Assembly (NCBI RefSeq): GCF_003207955.1
Contig: NZ_NOXG01000003.1
Location: 296,596-360,595 of the forward strand
Direction: 5' to 3'
Length of the DNA stretch: 64,000 bases
From: Novacetimonas pomaceti
GTDB taxonomy: Bacteria > Pseudomonadota > Alphaproteobacteria > Acetobacterales > Acetobacteraceae
The position numbers were made by a program, and so were the translations under genes. This document shows positions 42,954-51,443 of the stretch, one piece after another. The stretch's first letter is position 1, and each line of letters begins with the position of its first letter. Under the pieces are notes generated by a model. It ran no database searches, was not told the origin of the DNA, and saw only the letters and a list, made by a program, of their open reading frames with translations.

Positions 42954-43469
42954 TCAGGCGCAGGCGGCGCAGATGCCCTCGGCCTCGATCGTGGAGGTAC
43001 GGATGCTGAACTGGCGGGCCTGCGTGGCATGGACCAGCGCATGCACGATCTGGCTGTCCTCCAGCTCGGTCACCTGTCCGCAGCGCGTGCAGATCAGGAA
43101 CTGCGCGCTGTGCAGGTGGTTTTCGCATTCGCGCGCGCTGTGCAGCATGTGCCGGCAGGCCACGAAGGCAGACAGGCGTTCGATCTTGTGGATAAGCCCA
43201 TGTTCAAGCAGGAAATCCAGCGCGCGATAGACGGTGGGCGGCGCGGCCGCCCTGGTATCGTTGCGCAGCCGGTCGAGCAGGTCGTACGCCCCCACGGGCC
43301 GGTCGGACGCAAGGATCAGCCCCAGCACATGGCGGCGTTGCGGCGTCAGGCGTGCGCCGTTGCGGCGGCACATGTCCTGCGCCCGGCCCAGCATGCGTTC
43401 GACATCGGCGCCAAAGGTGGAACTGTCCGCGCCCGGGTCCGTGCTGTCCTGCCGATCATCCATGCCCAT
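42954..43469 (-). CDS. zur: Fur-family transcriptional repressor, Zur-like
   Basis: A 171-residue regulator: a winged helix (RLTPQRRHVLGLILASDRPVGAYDLLDRL) followed by the PPTVYRALDFLLEHGLIHKIE recognition region, then a dimerisation domain with the structural zinc cysteines CTRCG and C-terminal CAAC. The metal-site HSARECENHLHSAQFLICTRCG arrangement is nearer to Zur than Fur. Zur represses zinc uptake genes when Zn is plentiful. No znu genes or Zur box are seen nearby, so the metal specificity is an inference. Confidence 0.82.
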   Translation of the reverse strand: MGMDDRQDSTDPGADSSTFGADVERMLGRAQDMCRRNGARLTPQRRHVLGLILASDRPVGAYDLLDRLRNDTRAAAPPTVYRALDFLLEHGLIHKIERLSAFVACRHMLHSARECENHLHSAQFLICTRCGQVTELEDSQIVHALVHATQARQFSIRTSTIEAEGICAACA

Positions 43470-43554
43470 CTGTCACGCCCATTCCTGTCATCCTCTGATG
43501 GGGATATACGCCTGAACGCAGTGACGATGAAGCCCTGTGGCCGGTTTCAGCCTG

Positions 43555-43707
43555 TCATGCCAGATGATTGTCCCACCAGGACAGAAGCAGGATGAATATC
43601 ACGACGCCGCCCTGCAGCCCCAGCAGCATGCGCCATGTCAGGACCGGCACGTCAACGCTGTCATCCGCCCTGTCGTCGTGTTGTCCTGTCCGTCGCAATA
43701 CGTCCAT
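43555..43707 (-). CDS. Possible small single-pass membrane protein (50 aa)
   Basis: A 50-codon frame: a charged N-terminal part (MDVLRRTGQHDDRADD), then LTWRMLLGLQGGVVIFILLL as one transmembrane segment and SWWDNHLA at the end. The layout is typical of real small membrane proteins, and the frame lies just upstream of the zur-like gene on the same strand. The ribosome site is weak (GGCAGG directly at the ATG), so it is only moderately supported. Confidence 0.4.
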   Translation of the reverse strand: MDVLRRTGQHDDRADDSVDVPVLTWRMLLGLQGGVVIFILLLSWWDNHLA

Positions 43708-43787
43708 CCTGCCGTGTGGGGAAAGAAGGATATCGCCGCAAAGGAATTAATTTCGCGTAAATTCAGTAATTTCCTGAAAAACAATAA

Positions 43788-43864
43788 AAGTTTTTGGGTG
43801 TCGCCTTTTTTCAAAAAGGCGGCGTTCTTTCGAAGCTTTTTGAAAAAAGCTTTGCCAAAAACTT
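43788..43864 (+). repeat. Interspersed palindromic element, copy 9
   Basis: Complete in layout, but with an unpaired change in the first stem (GTCGCC against GGCGGC) and TTTGCC at the right outer arm. It lies 11 bp beyond the flavin reductase stop, inverted relative to that gene; no plus-strand gene ends upstream. Confidence 0.85.
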
Positions 43865-43875
43865 CTTAACTGTTT

Positions 43876-44370
43876 TCAGCCTTCGCTGGCTGGCGGCAGC
43901 ATGTGGTAGGTGCGGTTGAAATAGATCAGCCCCCCATGGCTGCTGCCATTGCGCAGGCTTTCGACCGCGCCGAACATCACGCTGTGGGTTCCCACCTCCA
44001 CGATGCGTTCGATCCGGCAGTCGAAGGACGCCACGGCCTCCTCCAGCACCGGCGCGCCGGTCGTCAGCGTGCGCCAGTGACCCGAGGCAAAACGTTCATG
44101 CTGTTCCGCGGCGGAGGCGAACACGCCGGAAATGTCCTGCTGGCTGGCGGACAGCACGTTGATGCACATCGCCGCCCCCTCGCGAAAGCGGGAACGCACG
44201 CGCGACGTACGGTTCAGGCAGACCAGCAGGGTCGGCGGGTCGTCGGTGACCGAACATACGGCAGAGGCCGTGAAACCGGCCGGGTCCTCCATCGTGCCTG
44301 TCGTCACCACATTCACCGCCGCGCCCAGCCGCGCCATTGCATCCCGATACGTCCGGGCGTCGATACCCAT
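43876..44370 (-). CDS. Flavin reductase-like FMN-binding protein
   Basis: A ~164-residue flavin reductase-domain protein: YRDAMARLGAAVNVVTTGTM, ASAVCSVTDDPPTLLVCLNRTSRVRS (given in part), FREGAAMCINVLSASQQDIS and a C-terminal VMFGAVESLRNG strand. Such proteins supply FMNH2 or FADH2 to two-component monooxygenases, or serve as FMN-binding oxidoreductases; no monooxygenase gene adjoins. The start MGIDARTYRD (44370) is preferred over 44397. Confidence 0.85.
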   Translation of the reverse strand: MGIDARTYRDAMARLGAAVNVVTTGTMEDPAGFTASAVCSVTDDPPTLLVCLNRTSRVRSRFREGAAMCINVLSASQQDISGVFASAAEQHERFASGHWRTLTTGAPVLEEAVASFDCRIERIVEVGTHSVMFGAVESLRNGSSHGGLIYFNRTYHMLPPASEG

Positions 44371-44497
44371 TATGTTATCCTGTCTTCCTGACGTCACATG
44401 ATCGCGCGTTCATTAAAAGCATGCCGAAGCGGTGGTTCCCCTACCTTATTCTGTCATGCTTGAACATAACCGACAATTCGAGGGGGACGCCGCCACG

Positions 44498-45556
44498 ATG
44501 ACAGACGGGACACTGCGCATTTCGCGTGAAGGCCATCTGGGCCGCATCACGCTCGACCGTCCGCGGGCGCTTAACGCGCTTGACGCCGGGATGGTCGCGG
44601 CAATCGCCGGATGCCTCCGGACATGGCGGGAGGATCGCGAAATCCGGACCATCATGATCGACAGCACGGCCTCGCGCGCCTTTTGCGCGGGCGCCGACCT
44701 GCGCGCGCTGCACGCCCTGTTGCAGACCAGCGGGGCGGAGGCGGTGCTGTCGGTTTTCCGTGGGAATTACCGCCTTGTCTCGATGCTGGCGGGATATCCC
44801 AAGCCGATCGTCTCCTTCATGGACGGGATCTGCATGGGCGGGGGCATCGGGCTTGGCGGGCATGTCAGGCACCGGATCGTGACCGGGAATTCCGTCCTCG
44901 CCATGCCGGAGGTCGCGATCGCCCTGACCCCCGATGCCGGTGGGTCCTACCTCCTGTCGCGCGCGCCCGGCCTGTCGGGGCTGCGGCTTGCGATGACGGG
45001 CGGGCGTATGAACGCGGCGGAGGCGATCGCCGCCGGGTTCGCGGACCGGCTGGTCCCTTCGGCCCATCTGGAACAGGTGGCCGCCGATCTGGCGCGGCAT
45101 CCCGCCGGGCGCGTGCTGGACCTTGCCCCCGCCGTGACGGCAGAGGCGGCGGGATGGGGCGACATGGCGGAGGTCGATGCCATCTATGACGCCCCGGACG
45201 TGAACGGCGTCCTCGAACGCCTGCGGACATGTGACGCCCCGTGGGCCGAGGCCGACCGCGCGGCACTGGCGCAGGCCGACCCGTTCGCGGTGGAGGTCGC
45301 ATGGCGCGCCTATTTCCGGGCGCGGGCGCTGCCGGATCTGGACATGGTGCTGGAACAGGAGTTCCGTCTGGTCTCGGCCCTGATCCGTCGCCCCGATTTT
45401 GCCGAGGGCATCCGCGCGCGGCTGATCGATCGCGATAACGCCCCACGATGGTCCTGCGCGGGCAGACAGGGCATAACGCCCCGGCAGGTCGATGCCTGCT
45501 TCGCCCCTGCCCCCGTCTCGCTGGACCTTCCGGTCCTGCCTGCTGCCCAAGGTTGA
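44498..45556 (+). CDS. 3-hydroxyisobutyryl-CoA hydrolase / enoyl-CoA hydratase-fold protein
   Basis: About 352 residues of the crotonase superfamily, longer than ordinary enoyl-CoA hydratases (~260) and of the length of 3-hydroxyisobutyryl-CoA hydrolases. Motifs: ITLDRPRALNALDAGMV, SRAFCAGADLRALHAL (oxyanion hole), SFMDGICMGGGIGLGGHVRHR and PEVAIALTPDAGGSYLLSRAPG. This step belongs to valine degradation or a related acyl-CoA route. Starts at 44432 and 44456 are also open; 44498 gives the usual N terminus. The selO start follows 5 bp after its stop. Confidence 0.85.
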   Translation: MTDGTLRISREGHLGRITLDRPRALNALDAGMVAAIAGCLRTWREDREIRTIMIDSTASRAFCAGADLRALHALLQTSGAEAVLSVFRGNYRLVSMLAGYPKPIVSFMDGICMGGGIGLGGHVRHRIVTGNSVLAMPEVAIALTPDAGGSYLLSRAPGLSGLRLAMTGGRMNAAEAIAAGFADRLVPSAHLEQVAADLARHPAGRVLDLAPAVTAEAAGWGDMAEVDAIYDAPDVNGVLERLRTCDAPWAEADRAALAQADPFAVEVAWRAYFRARALPDLDMVLEQEFRLVSALIRRPDFAEGIRARLIDRDNAPRWSCAGRQGITPRQVDACFAPAPVSLDLPVLPAAQG

Positions 45557-45561
45557 ATTCC

Positions 45562-47025
45562 ATGCCCTTTTCCGCCGCCTACCGCCCCGCCACGCGCCAC
45601 ATGACACTGGGCGATGCGTTCTATGACCCCGTGAAGGCAGCGGATTTCCCGGCCCATATCCTGCGTTTCCGCAATCAGGACGCGGCCGGGCGGGTCGGGC
45701 TGGACACCCTGACGGATGCCGAGTGGATTGCCCATCTGGGGCGTTTCGACCCCCTGCCGGACAACCTGCCGCAACCGCTTGCGCTGCGTTATCACGGGCA
45801 TCAGTTCCAGTCCTACAATCCCGACCTTGGCGACGGGCGCGGGTTCCTGTTCGCGCAGCTTTATGACGCGCTGGACGGGCGGCTTCTGGATATCGGCACG
45901 AAGGGCAGCGGCACGACCCCATGGTCGCGTGGCGGCGATGGTCGCCTGACGCTCAAGGGGGGCATGCGCGAAATCCTGGCGAGCGAGACGCTCGATGCGA
46001 TCGGCGTGACCACTTCGCGCAGCCTGAGCGTCATCGAAACGGGCGAGGCCCTGCATCGGGGGGATGAACCCTCGCCCACGCGGTCGTGCGTGCTGGCCCG
46101 GCTGGGACATTCGCATATCCGCATCGGCACGTTCCAGCGCCTCGCCGCGATGGAGGACCTGCCTTCCCTGCGGCAGTTGCTGGAGTATGTGATCGCGACG
46201 TACTACCCCGCGCTGTCCGGTGGCGAGGACCCGGCGGCGGACCTGCTTGACGCGCTGTGCGTGCGCCTTGCGCTGCTGACGGCGCAGTGGATGACGGCAG
46301 GGTTCGTGCATGGCGTCCTCAATACCGACAACATCAACATCGCGGGCGAAAGCTTCGATTACGGCCCGTGGCGTTTCGCCCCGCATTACGATCCGTCCTT
46401 TACCGCCGCCTATTTCGATCATTCCGGGCTGTATTCCTTTGGCCGGCAGCCCACCGCCATGATGTGGAATCTGGCGCGGATGGCGGAATGTCTTCTGCCA
46501 TTTTCGGAAATGGAGAAAATAAGAAGTATTTTTGAAAAATTTCCGAAACGTTACGAACGCTTCCTTGATATATGTACCCTCCAACGCCTTGGCCTGCATG
46601 AAGAATCAAGGAACAAATCCACCGAACTGCGTGAATCCGTCTGGTCTTTTCTCGAGGAAAGTCGGATCGGGTTTGAATTTCTGTTTTTTGACTGGTATGG
46701 TGGCGCCATCAGTTGTGAACGGGCCATGTCCGGACCACGGAAGTATTTTTACGAATCTCCGGCGTTCCAGGCATTGCGAAACCGGATCGAAGCCCATGCG
46801 CCGCGCGCGGGCGTCGATGTCTCGCTTGCGTATTTCAGGCGTGACGACCCCTGCGCGATGTGGATCGAAAGGGTGGAGGGGATATGGAATCCCGTCGCCC
46901 GCGACGATGACTGGTCCGCATTCCACGCGGCCATGGCTCATGTCGCCGAAATGAAATCGGCCCTTGGCGCGGCAGGTCATATCCGATGCGCAACGGATGG
47001 AACCCTGACCGGGACCGGGAATTAA
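45562..47025 (+). CDS. selO: Protein adenylyltransferase SelO
   Basis: A 487-residue pseudokinase-fold AMPylase (family length ~480). Motifs: YHGHQFQSYNPDLGDGRGFL near residue 80, KGSGTTPWSRGGDGRLTLKGGMREIL (given in part), GVTTSRSLSVIETGE, and HGVLNTDNINIAGESFDYGPWRF, which holds the metal and ATP residues. SelO transfers AMP to proteins and is redox linked. Oddly, a ~270-bp stretch (46497-46770) is markedly AT-richer than the rest of the gene and its neighbours. It directly follows the hydrolase gene (likely operon). Confidence 0.92.
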   Translation: MPFSAAYRPATRHMTLGDAFYDPVKAADFPAHILRFRNQDAAGRVGLDTLTDAEWIAHLGRFDPLPDNLPQPLALRYHGHQFQSYNPDLGDGRGFLFAQLYDALDGRLLDIGTKGSGTTPWSRGGDGRLTLKGGMREILASETLDAIGVTTSRSLSVIETGEALHRGDEPSPTRSCVLARLGHSHIRIGTFQRLAAMEDLPSLRQLLEYVIATYYPALSGGEDPAADLLDALCVRLALLTAQWMTAGFVHGVLNTDNINIAGESFDYGPWRFAPHYDPSFTAAYFDHSGLYSFGRQPTAMMWNLARMAECLLPFSEMEKIRSIFEKFPKRYERFLDICTLQRLGLHEESRNKSTELRESVWSFLEESRIGFEFLFFDWYGGAISCERAMSGPRKYFYESPAFQALRNRIEAHAPRAGVDVSLAYFRRDDPCAMWIERVEGIWNPVARDDDWSAFHAAMAHVAEMKSALGAAGHIRCATDGTLTGTGN

Positions 47026-47050
47026 ACAGAAACAGGATAAAGGAACAGGC

Positions 47051-48550
47051 ATGCAGAATTATTCACCACACACCCAGACACCTCAGTCAACAGATGCCCA
47101 GTCGCCCCTGTCCGAACCCATTCCCGACCTGTCCAACCTCGAACTTTCGCCCAATGCCCACAAGACGCTCTGGCTCGCAGCCATCGTGGCCGCCATCTGC
47201 GGTGGCCTCTATGGCTACGATACCGGCATCGTCTCCGGCGCGCTGCTGCTGATCACACGCGATTTCCATCTCAGCAGCTTCTATCAGGAGATGGTGGCCT
47301 CCGCGATCCTTGCGGGCGCGGTCATGGGGTCGTTCATTACCGGCTGGATGTCCGAACGTTTCGGGCGCCGTAACTCGGTCATGATCGTCACGGCGGTGTT
47401 CGTCCTCGGCGCGATGGCCTGCGCCATGGCGCCGGACGTGTATGCCCTGATTGCCGCACGCGTGTTCCTCGGGCTTGCGGTGGGTGGCTCGACGCAGGTC
47501 GTGCCGATGTACATTTCCGAACTCGCCCCCGCGAAAAAGCGCGGGCACATGGTGACGATGTTCAACATCGCCATCGGGGTCGGCATCTTCGCCGCCAACG
47601 TCATCGGCTTTGCCGCGCGCGATGCGTGGGGATGGCGTCCGATGGTGGCGATCGCGGCCATTCCCGCGCTGGTGGTTTTCATTTCCATGTTCTTCCTGCC
47701 CAAGAGCCCGCGCTGGGCGGCGGAAAATGAAAGCCTCGATTCCGCGATCGAGCAGCTGCGCCGGATACGCACCACGCGGCGCGAGATCCGCAAGGAAATC
47801 AAGCGGATCCAGATCACCGCGAATGAGGACGCGCATCCCGATGACATCGGCTGGCGCGGCCTGATGCAGCCATGGGTCAGGCCCGCGCTGGTCGCGGCGC
47901 TGGGCGTTGCGTTCTTCACGCAGGCCGGCGGACTGGAAATGATGATCTATTACGCGCCGACGTTCCTGTCGGATGCGGGCTTTGGCAATTCGGCGGCCCT
48001 GCTGGCCAGTATCGGGATTTCCATCGTCTATCTGGTGATGACGGTGCTGGGGTCGAACATCGTGGACCGCATCGGCCGCCGTCGCCTGGTGCTGGTGATG
48101 GGGCCTGGCTCGGTCCTCAGCCTGATCGGGCTGGGCATCATGTTCCTTGTGCATCCGGACAAGGGCAGCATCGGAAGCTGGATGATCATCATCTTCATGC
48201 TGCTGTTCATGGTGTTCAACGCCGGTGGCATTCAGGTGGTCGGCTGGCTGCTGGGCGCGGAAATGTTCCCCCTGTCGATGCGCGGCAACGCCACCAGCCT
48301 GCATTCCGCCATGCTGTGGGGCAGCGACCTGCTGGTCACCAGCACGGCGCTGACGCTGGTCTCCACCATCACGCTTGGCGGGACGATGTGGTTCTATGCC
48401 GGGGTCAATCTGGCGTCGGTGCTCTTCATCTACTTCTTCGTGCCCGAAACACGCGGCGCCTCGCTTGAGGATATCGAGGACGCGCTGCGCGAGGGGCGTT
48501 TCCGCCCCACGCGCGAATGTGCCGCCATTGTCGAAGAGGAAGAGGACTGA
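47051..48550 (+). CDS. Sugar/H+ symporter (MFS sugar porter family)
   Basis: A 499-residue twelve-helix MFS sugar porter. GLYGYDTGIVSGALLLI in helix 1, SERFGRRNSVMIV, PMYISELAPAKKRGHMVTMFN, FFLPKSPRWAAENE before the central loop, VDRIGRRRLVLV and PETRGASLEDIEDALREG at the end identify the family (as GalP/GlfB type). It probably imports a hexose or pentose by proton symport. The gene begins 25 bp after selO with an AGGAAC ribosome site. A second paralogue lies at 40702. Confidence 0.92.
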   Translation: MQNYSPHTQTPQSTDAQSPLSEPIPDLSNLELSPNAHKTLWLAAIVAAICGGLYGYDTGIVSGALLLITRDFHLSSFYQEMVASAILAGAVMGSFITGWMSERFGRRNSVMIVTAVFVLGAMACAMAPDVYALIAARVFLGLAVGGSTQVVPMYISELAPAKKRGHMVTMFNIAIGVGIFAANVIGFAARDAWGWRPMVAIAAIPALVVFISMFFLPKSPRWAAENESLDSAIEQLRRIRTTRREIRKEIKRIQITANEDAHPDDIGWRGLMQPWVRPALVAALGVAFFTQAGGLEMMIYYAPTFLSDAGFGNSAALLASIGISIVYLVMTVLGSNIVDRIGRRRLVLVMGPGSVLSLIGLGIMFLVHPDKGSIGSWMIIIFMLLFMVFNAGGIQVVGWLLGAEMFPLSMRGNATSLHSAMLWGSDLLVTSTALTLVSTITLGGTMWFYAGVNLASVLFIYFFVPETRGASLEDIEDALREGRFRPTRECAAIVEEEED

Positions 48551-48583
48551 AGTTCCGGTCCCCTTGCCTCCATTAAGTAACAA

Positions 48584-48659
48584 AAGTTTTTGGGTGCCGC
48601 CTTTTTTCAAAAAGGCGGCGTTCTTCGAAGCTTTTTGAAAAAAGCTTCACCAAAAACTT
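48584..48659 (+). repeat. Interspersed palindromic element, copy 10
   Basis: A near-consensus copy, 33 bp after the sugar porter stop and 21 bp from the convergent S9 peptidase stop. The second hairpin has a TTTTTGAAAAAAG loop as in copy 8. It is followed by CTTTTATGG, complementary to the sequence flanking the left arm in other copies. Confidence 0.9.
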
Positions 48660-48680
48660 TTATGGTTTCAGGCCATTTTC

Positions 48681-50666
48681 CTATGCCGTGCGCAGGACGA
48701 CATGTTCGCCGTCGTCCTGCGTCGGCAATCCCAGCACCTGCCGGTAGAAATCCAGTTCCAGTTCAAGGGCGCGACGGACCGTTTCCTCCTTGCGGAACCC
48801 ATGTCCCTCGCCCGCGAATTCGTACTGTGCGCAGGCAATGCCGCGCTGACGCAGCGCACGGGCCATTTCGTCCGCCTGCGCGGGGGGCACGACCTTATCG
48901 TCCAGACCATGCAGGAACAGGACCGGTACATGGATATCCGCCGCCTGCTGCAGGGGGGAACGCGCGATATAGGTATCTTCGTCCTGCGGATAGGGACCAA
49001 TCAGCGAATCGAGGTAGCGGGATTCGAACTTGTGCGTCTCCTGCGCCAGCGCGCGCAGGTCGGTGACGCCGTACAGGCTGGTCCCGGCGGCGAACAGGTC
49101 CGAACGCGCCAATGCCCCCAGCACCGTCAGCCCCCCCGCGCTGCTGCCACGGATGACGATACGTTTCGGATCGACCAACCCCTGCGAAATCAGGTGGCGG
49201 CAGGCCGCGATGCAGTCATCGATGTCCACGATGCCCCATTCGCGTTCCAGGCGCTGGCGATAGGGACGGCCAAAGCCGGTGGAGCCACCGTAATTGACAT
49301 CCACCACGGCAAAGCCGCGGGAGGTCCACCACTGCACCTTGAATGAAAAGGCGGGATTCGCCCGTCCCGTCGGACCGCCATGCGCCATGACCACCAACGG
49401 CGGCAGGCTGCCGGATGGGGCGTGGCAGCGGGCGCTGGCGGGGGGATAGAAAAAGGCATGCCCTGTTCCCGTTGCCCCCTCCGGCAATGGGAAATGCAGC
49501 GCCTGCGCGTGGGAGATATCGGCCGCCGCCATGGGCAGGCTGATCGCGCGGCGCAGGACCCGCGGGGGCTGTCCGGGCGTGCCGGTCACGACCGCCGCGG
49601 CATCGTCGGGGGGCGTATCCAGCCACGCCAGCGTGCCGTTCGACAGAGCGACCGGGCACTGGGCGGGGAAATGCAGGTCCACCGGCGACGCCGTGCCATC
49701 ACGCAGGACGACCGCGCGGTTCTGGCCATCGCTGATGGCAATGGCAAGGATCGCACCATCGGGCAGCGGGCAATAGCTGCGCAGGCCGAACACCCATTGC
49801 GGCAGCCCGATTTCCGCCTTCATCGGGGCCACGGGCTTTGCCGGCGCGGCCGTCGCCACGTCGAAACGGTAGAGGTTCCACCATCCGCTGATATCCGATG
49901 ACGCCAGCAGGTGGCCGTCCGCCTCCCACCGGGGTTCGATGACGGACCGTGGGGTGCCGTCATCGCCGGCCAGCGTCCATGGCGCGGCGGGACGGGGCAT
50001 GTCCGTGCCTTCCTGCAGCAGTGACGCCACGCGCAGGCGGGTGGCGTCCCATGGCATGTTGGGATGGTCCCATTCCACCCACGCCATGAACCGCCCGTCG
50101 GGCGAGGGACGCGGGCTGCTGAGGAAATCCGGACCCATGACCAGCGGCGTTCCGCCGTTGTCGGTGGGATCGGCATCCGGCCCGCAGTCAAAGACGACGA
50201 TGGCGGCAATGGCCTCGCCATCAGTATTATGGTCCTCGCGCACGCAGAAAACGAAACGCCCGCCAAGTCCCAGCGCGAAATCGGCAAAGCGCAGGTTCTC
50301 CATCCCGCCGAGCGGGCGTGGCGCCGCGTCCCCGTCGATCAGCCAGACGGACCCGTCCGTCCGGTTGCTGAAGGCGATCCGTCCCGCCGCAACCGTATAG
50401 GCCCCGCCGCCATATTCATGCACCCGTGTCCCGACATCGAACGGCGCGGGCACCATGTCCCGCGTGGCGCCGTCCCGCCAGCGCACCAGCACGCGGCGTC
50501 CGCCTTCCGCCGGGCGTCCCTCGATCCAGTAGATGTCTGTCCCATCCGCCTGCACGTCCGACAGGCTGATCGTGGCGCCGGCGACAAGGGCGGCCGTGAT
50601 GGGCGACGGCCATGTGCCGTATGGGAGGGAGATCCGATCCACGGGATTGGATACGCAAGAAGCCAT
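48681..50666 (-). CDS. S9 family serine peptidase (prolyl oligopeptidase/acylaminoacyl peptidase type)
   Basis: A 661-residue cytosolic peptidase: an N-terminal beta-propeller (about 1-400) and a C-terminal alpha/beta hydrolase. The nucleophile elbow is IVIRGSSAGGLTVLGAL (Ser in GSSAGG), the acid residue is in FLHGLDDKVVPPAQADEM and the His in FAGEGHGFRKEET; the oxyanion loop is MAHGGPTG. These enzymes degrade short peptides after proline or hydrophobic residues. No signal peptide is seen. Single gene; repeat copy 10 lies just beyond its stop. Confidence 0.9.
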   Translation of the reverse strand: MASCVSNPVDRISLPYGTWPSPITAALVAGATISLSDVQADGTDIYWIEGRPAEGGRRVLVRWRDGATRDMVPAPFDVGTRVHEYGGGAYTVAAGRIAFSNRTDGSVWLIDGDAAPRPLGGMENLRFADFALGLGGRFVFCVREDHNTDGEAIAAIVVFDCGPDADPTDNGGTPLVMGPDFLSSPRPSPDGRFMAWVEWDHPNMPWDATRLRVASLLQEGTDMPRPAAPWTLAGDDGTPRSVIEPRWEADGHLLASSDISGWWNLYRFDVATAAPAKPVAPMKAEIGLPQWVFGLRSYCPLPDGAILAIAISDGQNRAVVLRDGTASPVDLHFPAQCPVALSNGTLAWLDTPPDDAAAVVTGTPGQPPRVLRRAISLPMAAADISHAQALHFPLPEGATGTGHAFFYPPASARCHAPSGSLPPLVVMAHGGPTGRANPAFSFKVQWWTSRGFAVVDVNYGGSTGFGRPYRQRLEREWGIVDIDDCIAACRHLISQGLVDPKRIVIRGSSAGGLTVLGALARSDLFAAGTSLYGVTDLRALAQETHKFESRYLDSLIGPYPQDEDTYIARSPLQQAADIHVPVLFLHGLDDKVVPPAQADEMARALRQRGIACAQYEFAGEGHGFRKEETVRRALELELDFYRQVLGLPTQDDGEHVVLRTA

Positions 50667-50831
50667 GTTTTATTCCTGCCACAGTGTCAGAACGTCATGA
50701 TATGAACTTGGCATCGACAGGGGGTGCCGATATTCCCATGCCTTGTCCCTCATACACCACACTTGCCACAAGACAGGTAAAGTCCACTGCTCCAGCATTT
50801 TGAACAGCTTTTTCAGCATTATGGCTATGGC

Positions 50832-51443
50832 GTGATTGGCGTTATCGTCATGCTGGAAAGCATGGGCGTCCCGCTACCGGCGGAAACGCTCCTGATCTCC
50901 GCGGCGATCTACTGCGCCAGTACCCACCATATGAACATCCGCTGGGTCGCCACCGCCGGCGTGCTGGGCGCCATCATGGGGGATAATTTCGGATACCTGA
51001 TCGGGCGCATTTTCGGCTTTCCGCTGCTTGAACGCCATGGGGCGAAGCTGGGCCTGACGCCCAAACGCCTGACGCTGGGACGTTTCCTGTTCAAGCGGCA
51101 TGGGGGAACCATCGTCCTGTTCGGGCGCTTTGTCGCCATACTGCGCGTGTTCATCGCGCTGCTGGCGGGGGCCAATCACATGCCCTGGCACCTGTTCCTC
51201 ATCTTCAATGCACTGGGCGGGATGCTGTGGGCCGGCGGGTATTCGTATGGCGCATACTATCTGGGGCACAAGGTGATGCAGATCTCCGGCCCCGTGGGGG
51301 TGACGTTCGGGATCCTCGGCGCGGTCGGGCTTGTGGTCTCGATCCTTTTCCTCCGCCACAATGAACAGCGCCTGACCGAAGAAGCGGAAGCCGCCATGGA
51401 AAAAGACATGCAGAAAGCCGAAAAACGGGGTGCGTCGTCATGA
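50832..51443 (+). CDS. DedA family membrane protein
   Basis: About 203 residues from the GTG at 50832, with the DedA/SNARE-associated fold: LESMGVPLPAETLLISAAI (helix 1), GAIMGDNFGYLIGRIFGFPLLERHG (given in part), GRFVAILRVFIALLAGANHMP and a C-terminal helix. Family members affect membrane lipid flipping and drug tolerance. The frame is open 15 codons further upstream and reads LLQHFEQLFQHYGYG, which is the expected DedA N terminus, yet contains no ATG; a CTG at 50787 with AGG 9 bp before it is a possible start. It overlaps the SDR gene by ATGA. Confidence 0.85.
   Translation: MIGVIVMLESMGVPLPAETLLISAAIYCASTHHMNIRWVATAGVLGAIMGDNFGYLIGRIFGFPLLERHGAKLGLTPKRLTLGRFLFKRHGGTIVLFGRFVAILRVFIALLAGANHMPWHLFLIFNALGGMLWAGGYSYGAYYLGHKVMQISGPVGVTFGILGAVGLVVSILFLRHNEQRLTEEAEAAMEKDMQKAEKRGASS

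Noticed and set aside
40666..43230. 854-codon plus-strand open frame
   Set aside because: It runs antisense to the sugar porter, the Pro-rich hypothetical gene and the zur-like gene, and its product is a His/Arg/Gln-rich shadow with no motif. High GC makes long antisense frames common.
43537..43869. 110-codon plus-strand frame between zur-like gene and flavin reductase
   Set aside because: It runs through repeat copy 9, has no ribosome site and no recognisable family; the opposite strand has the better small membrane-protein candidate.
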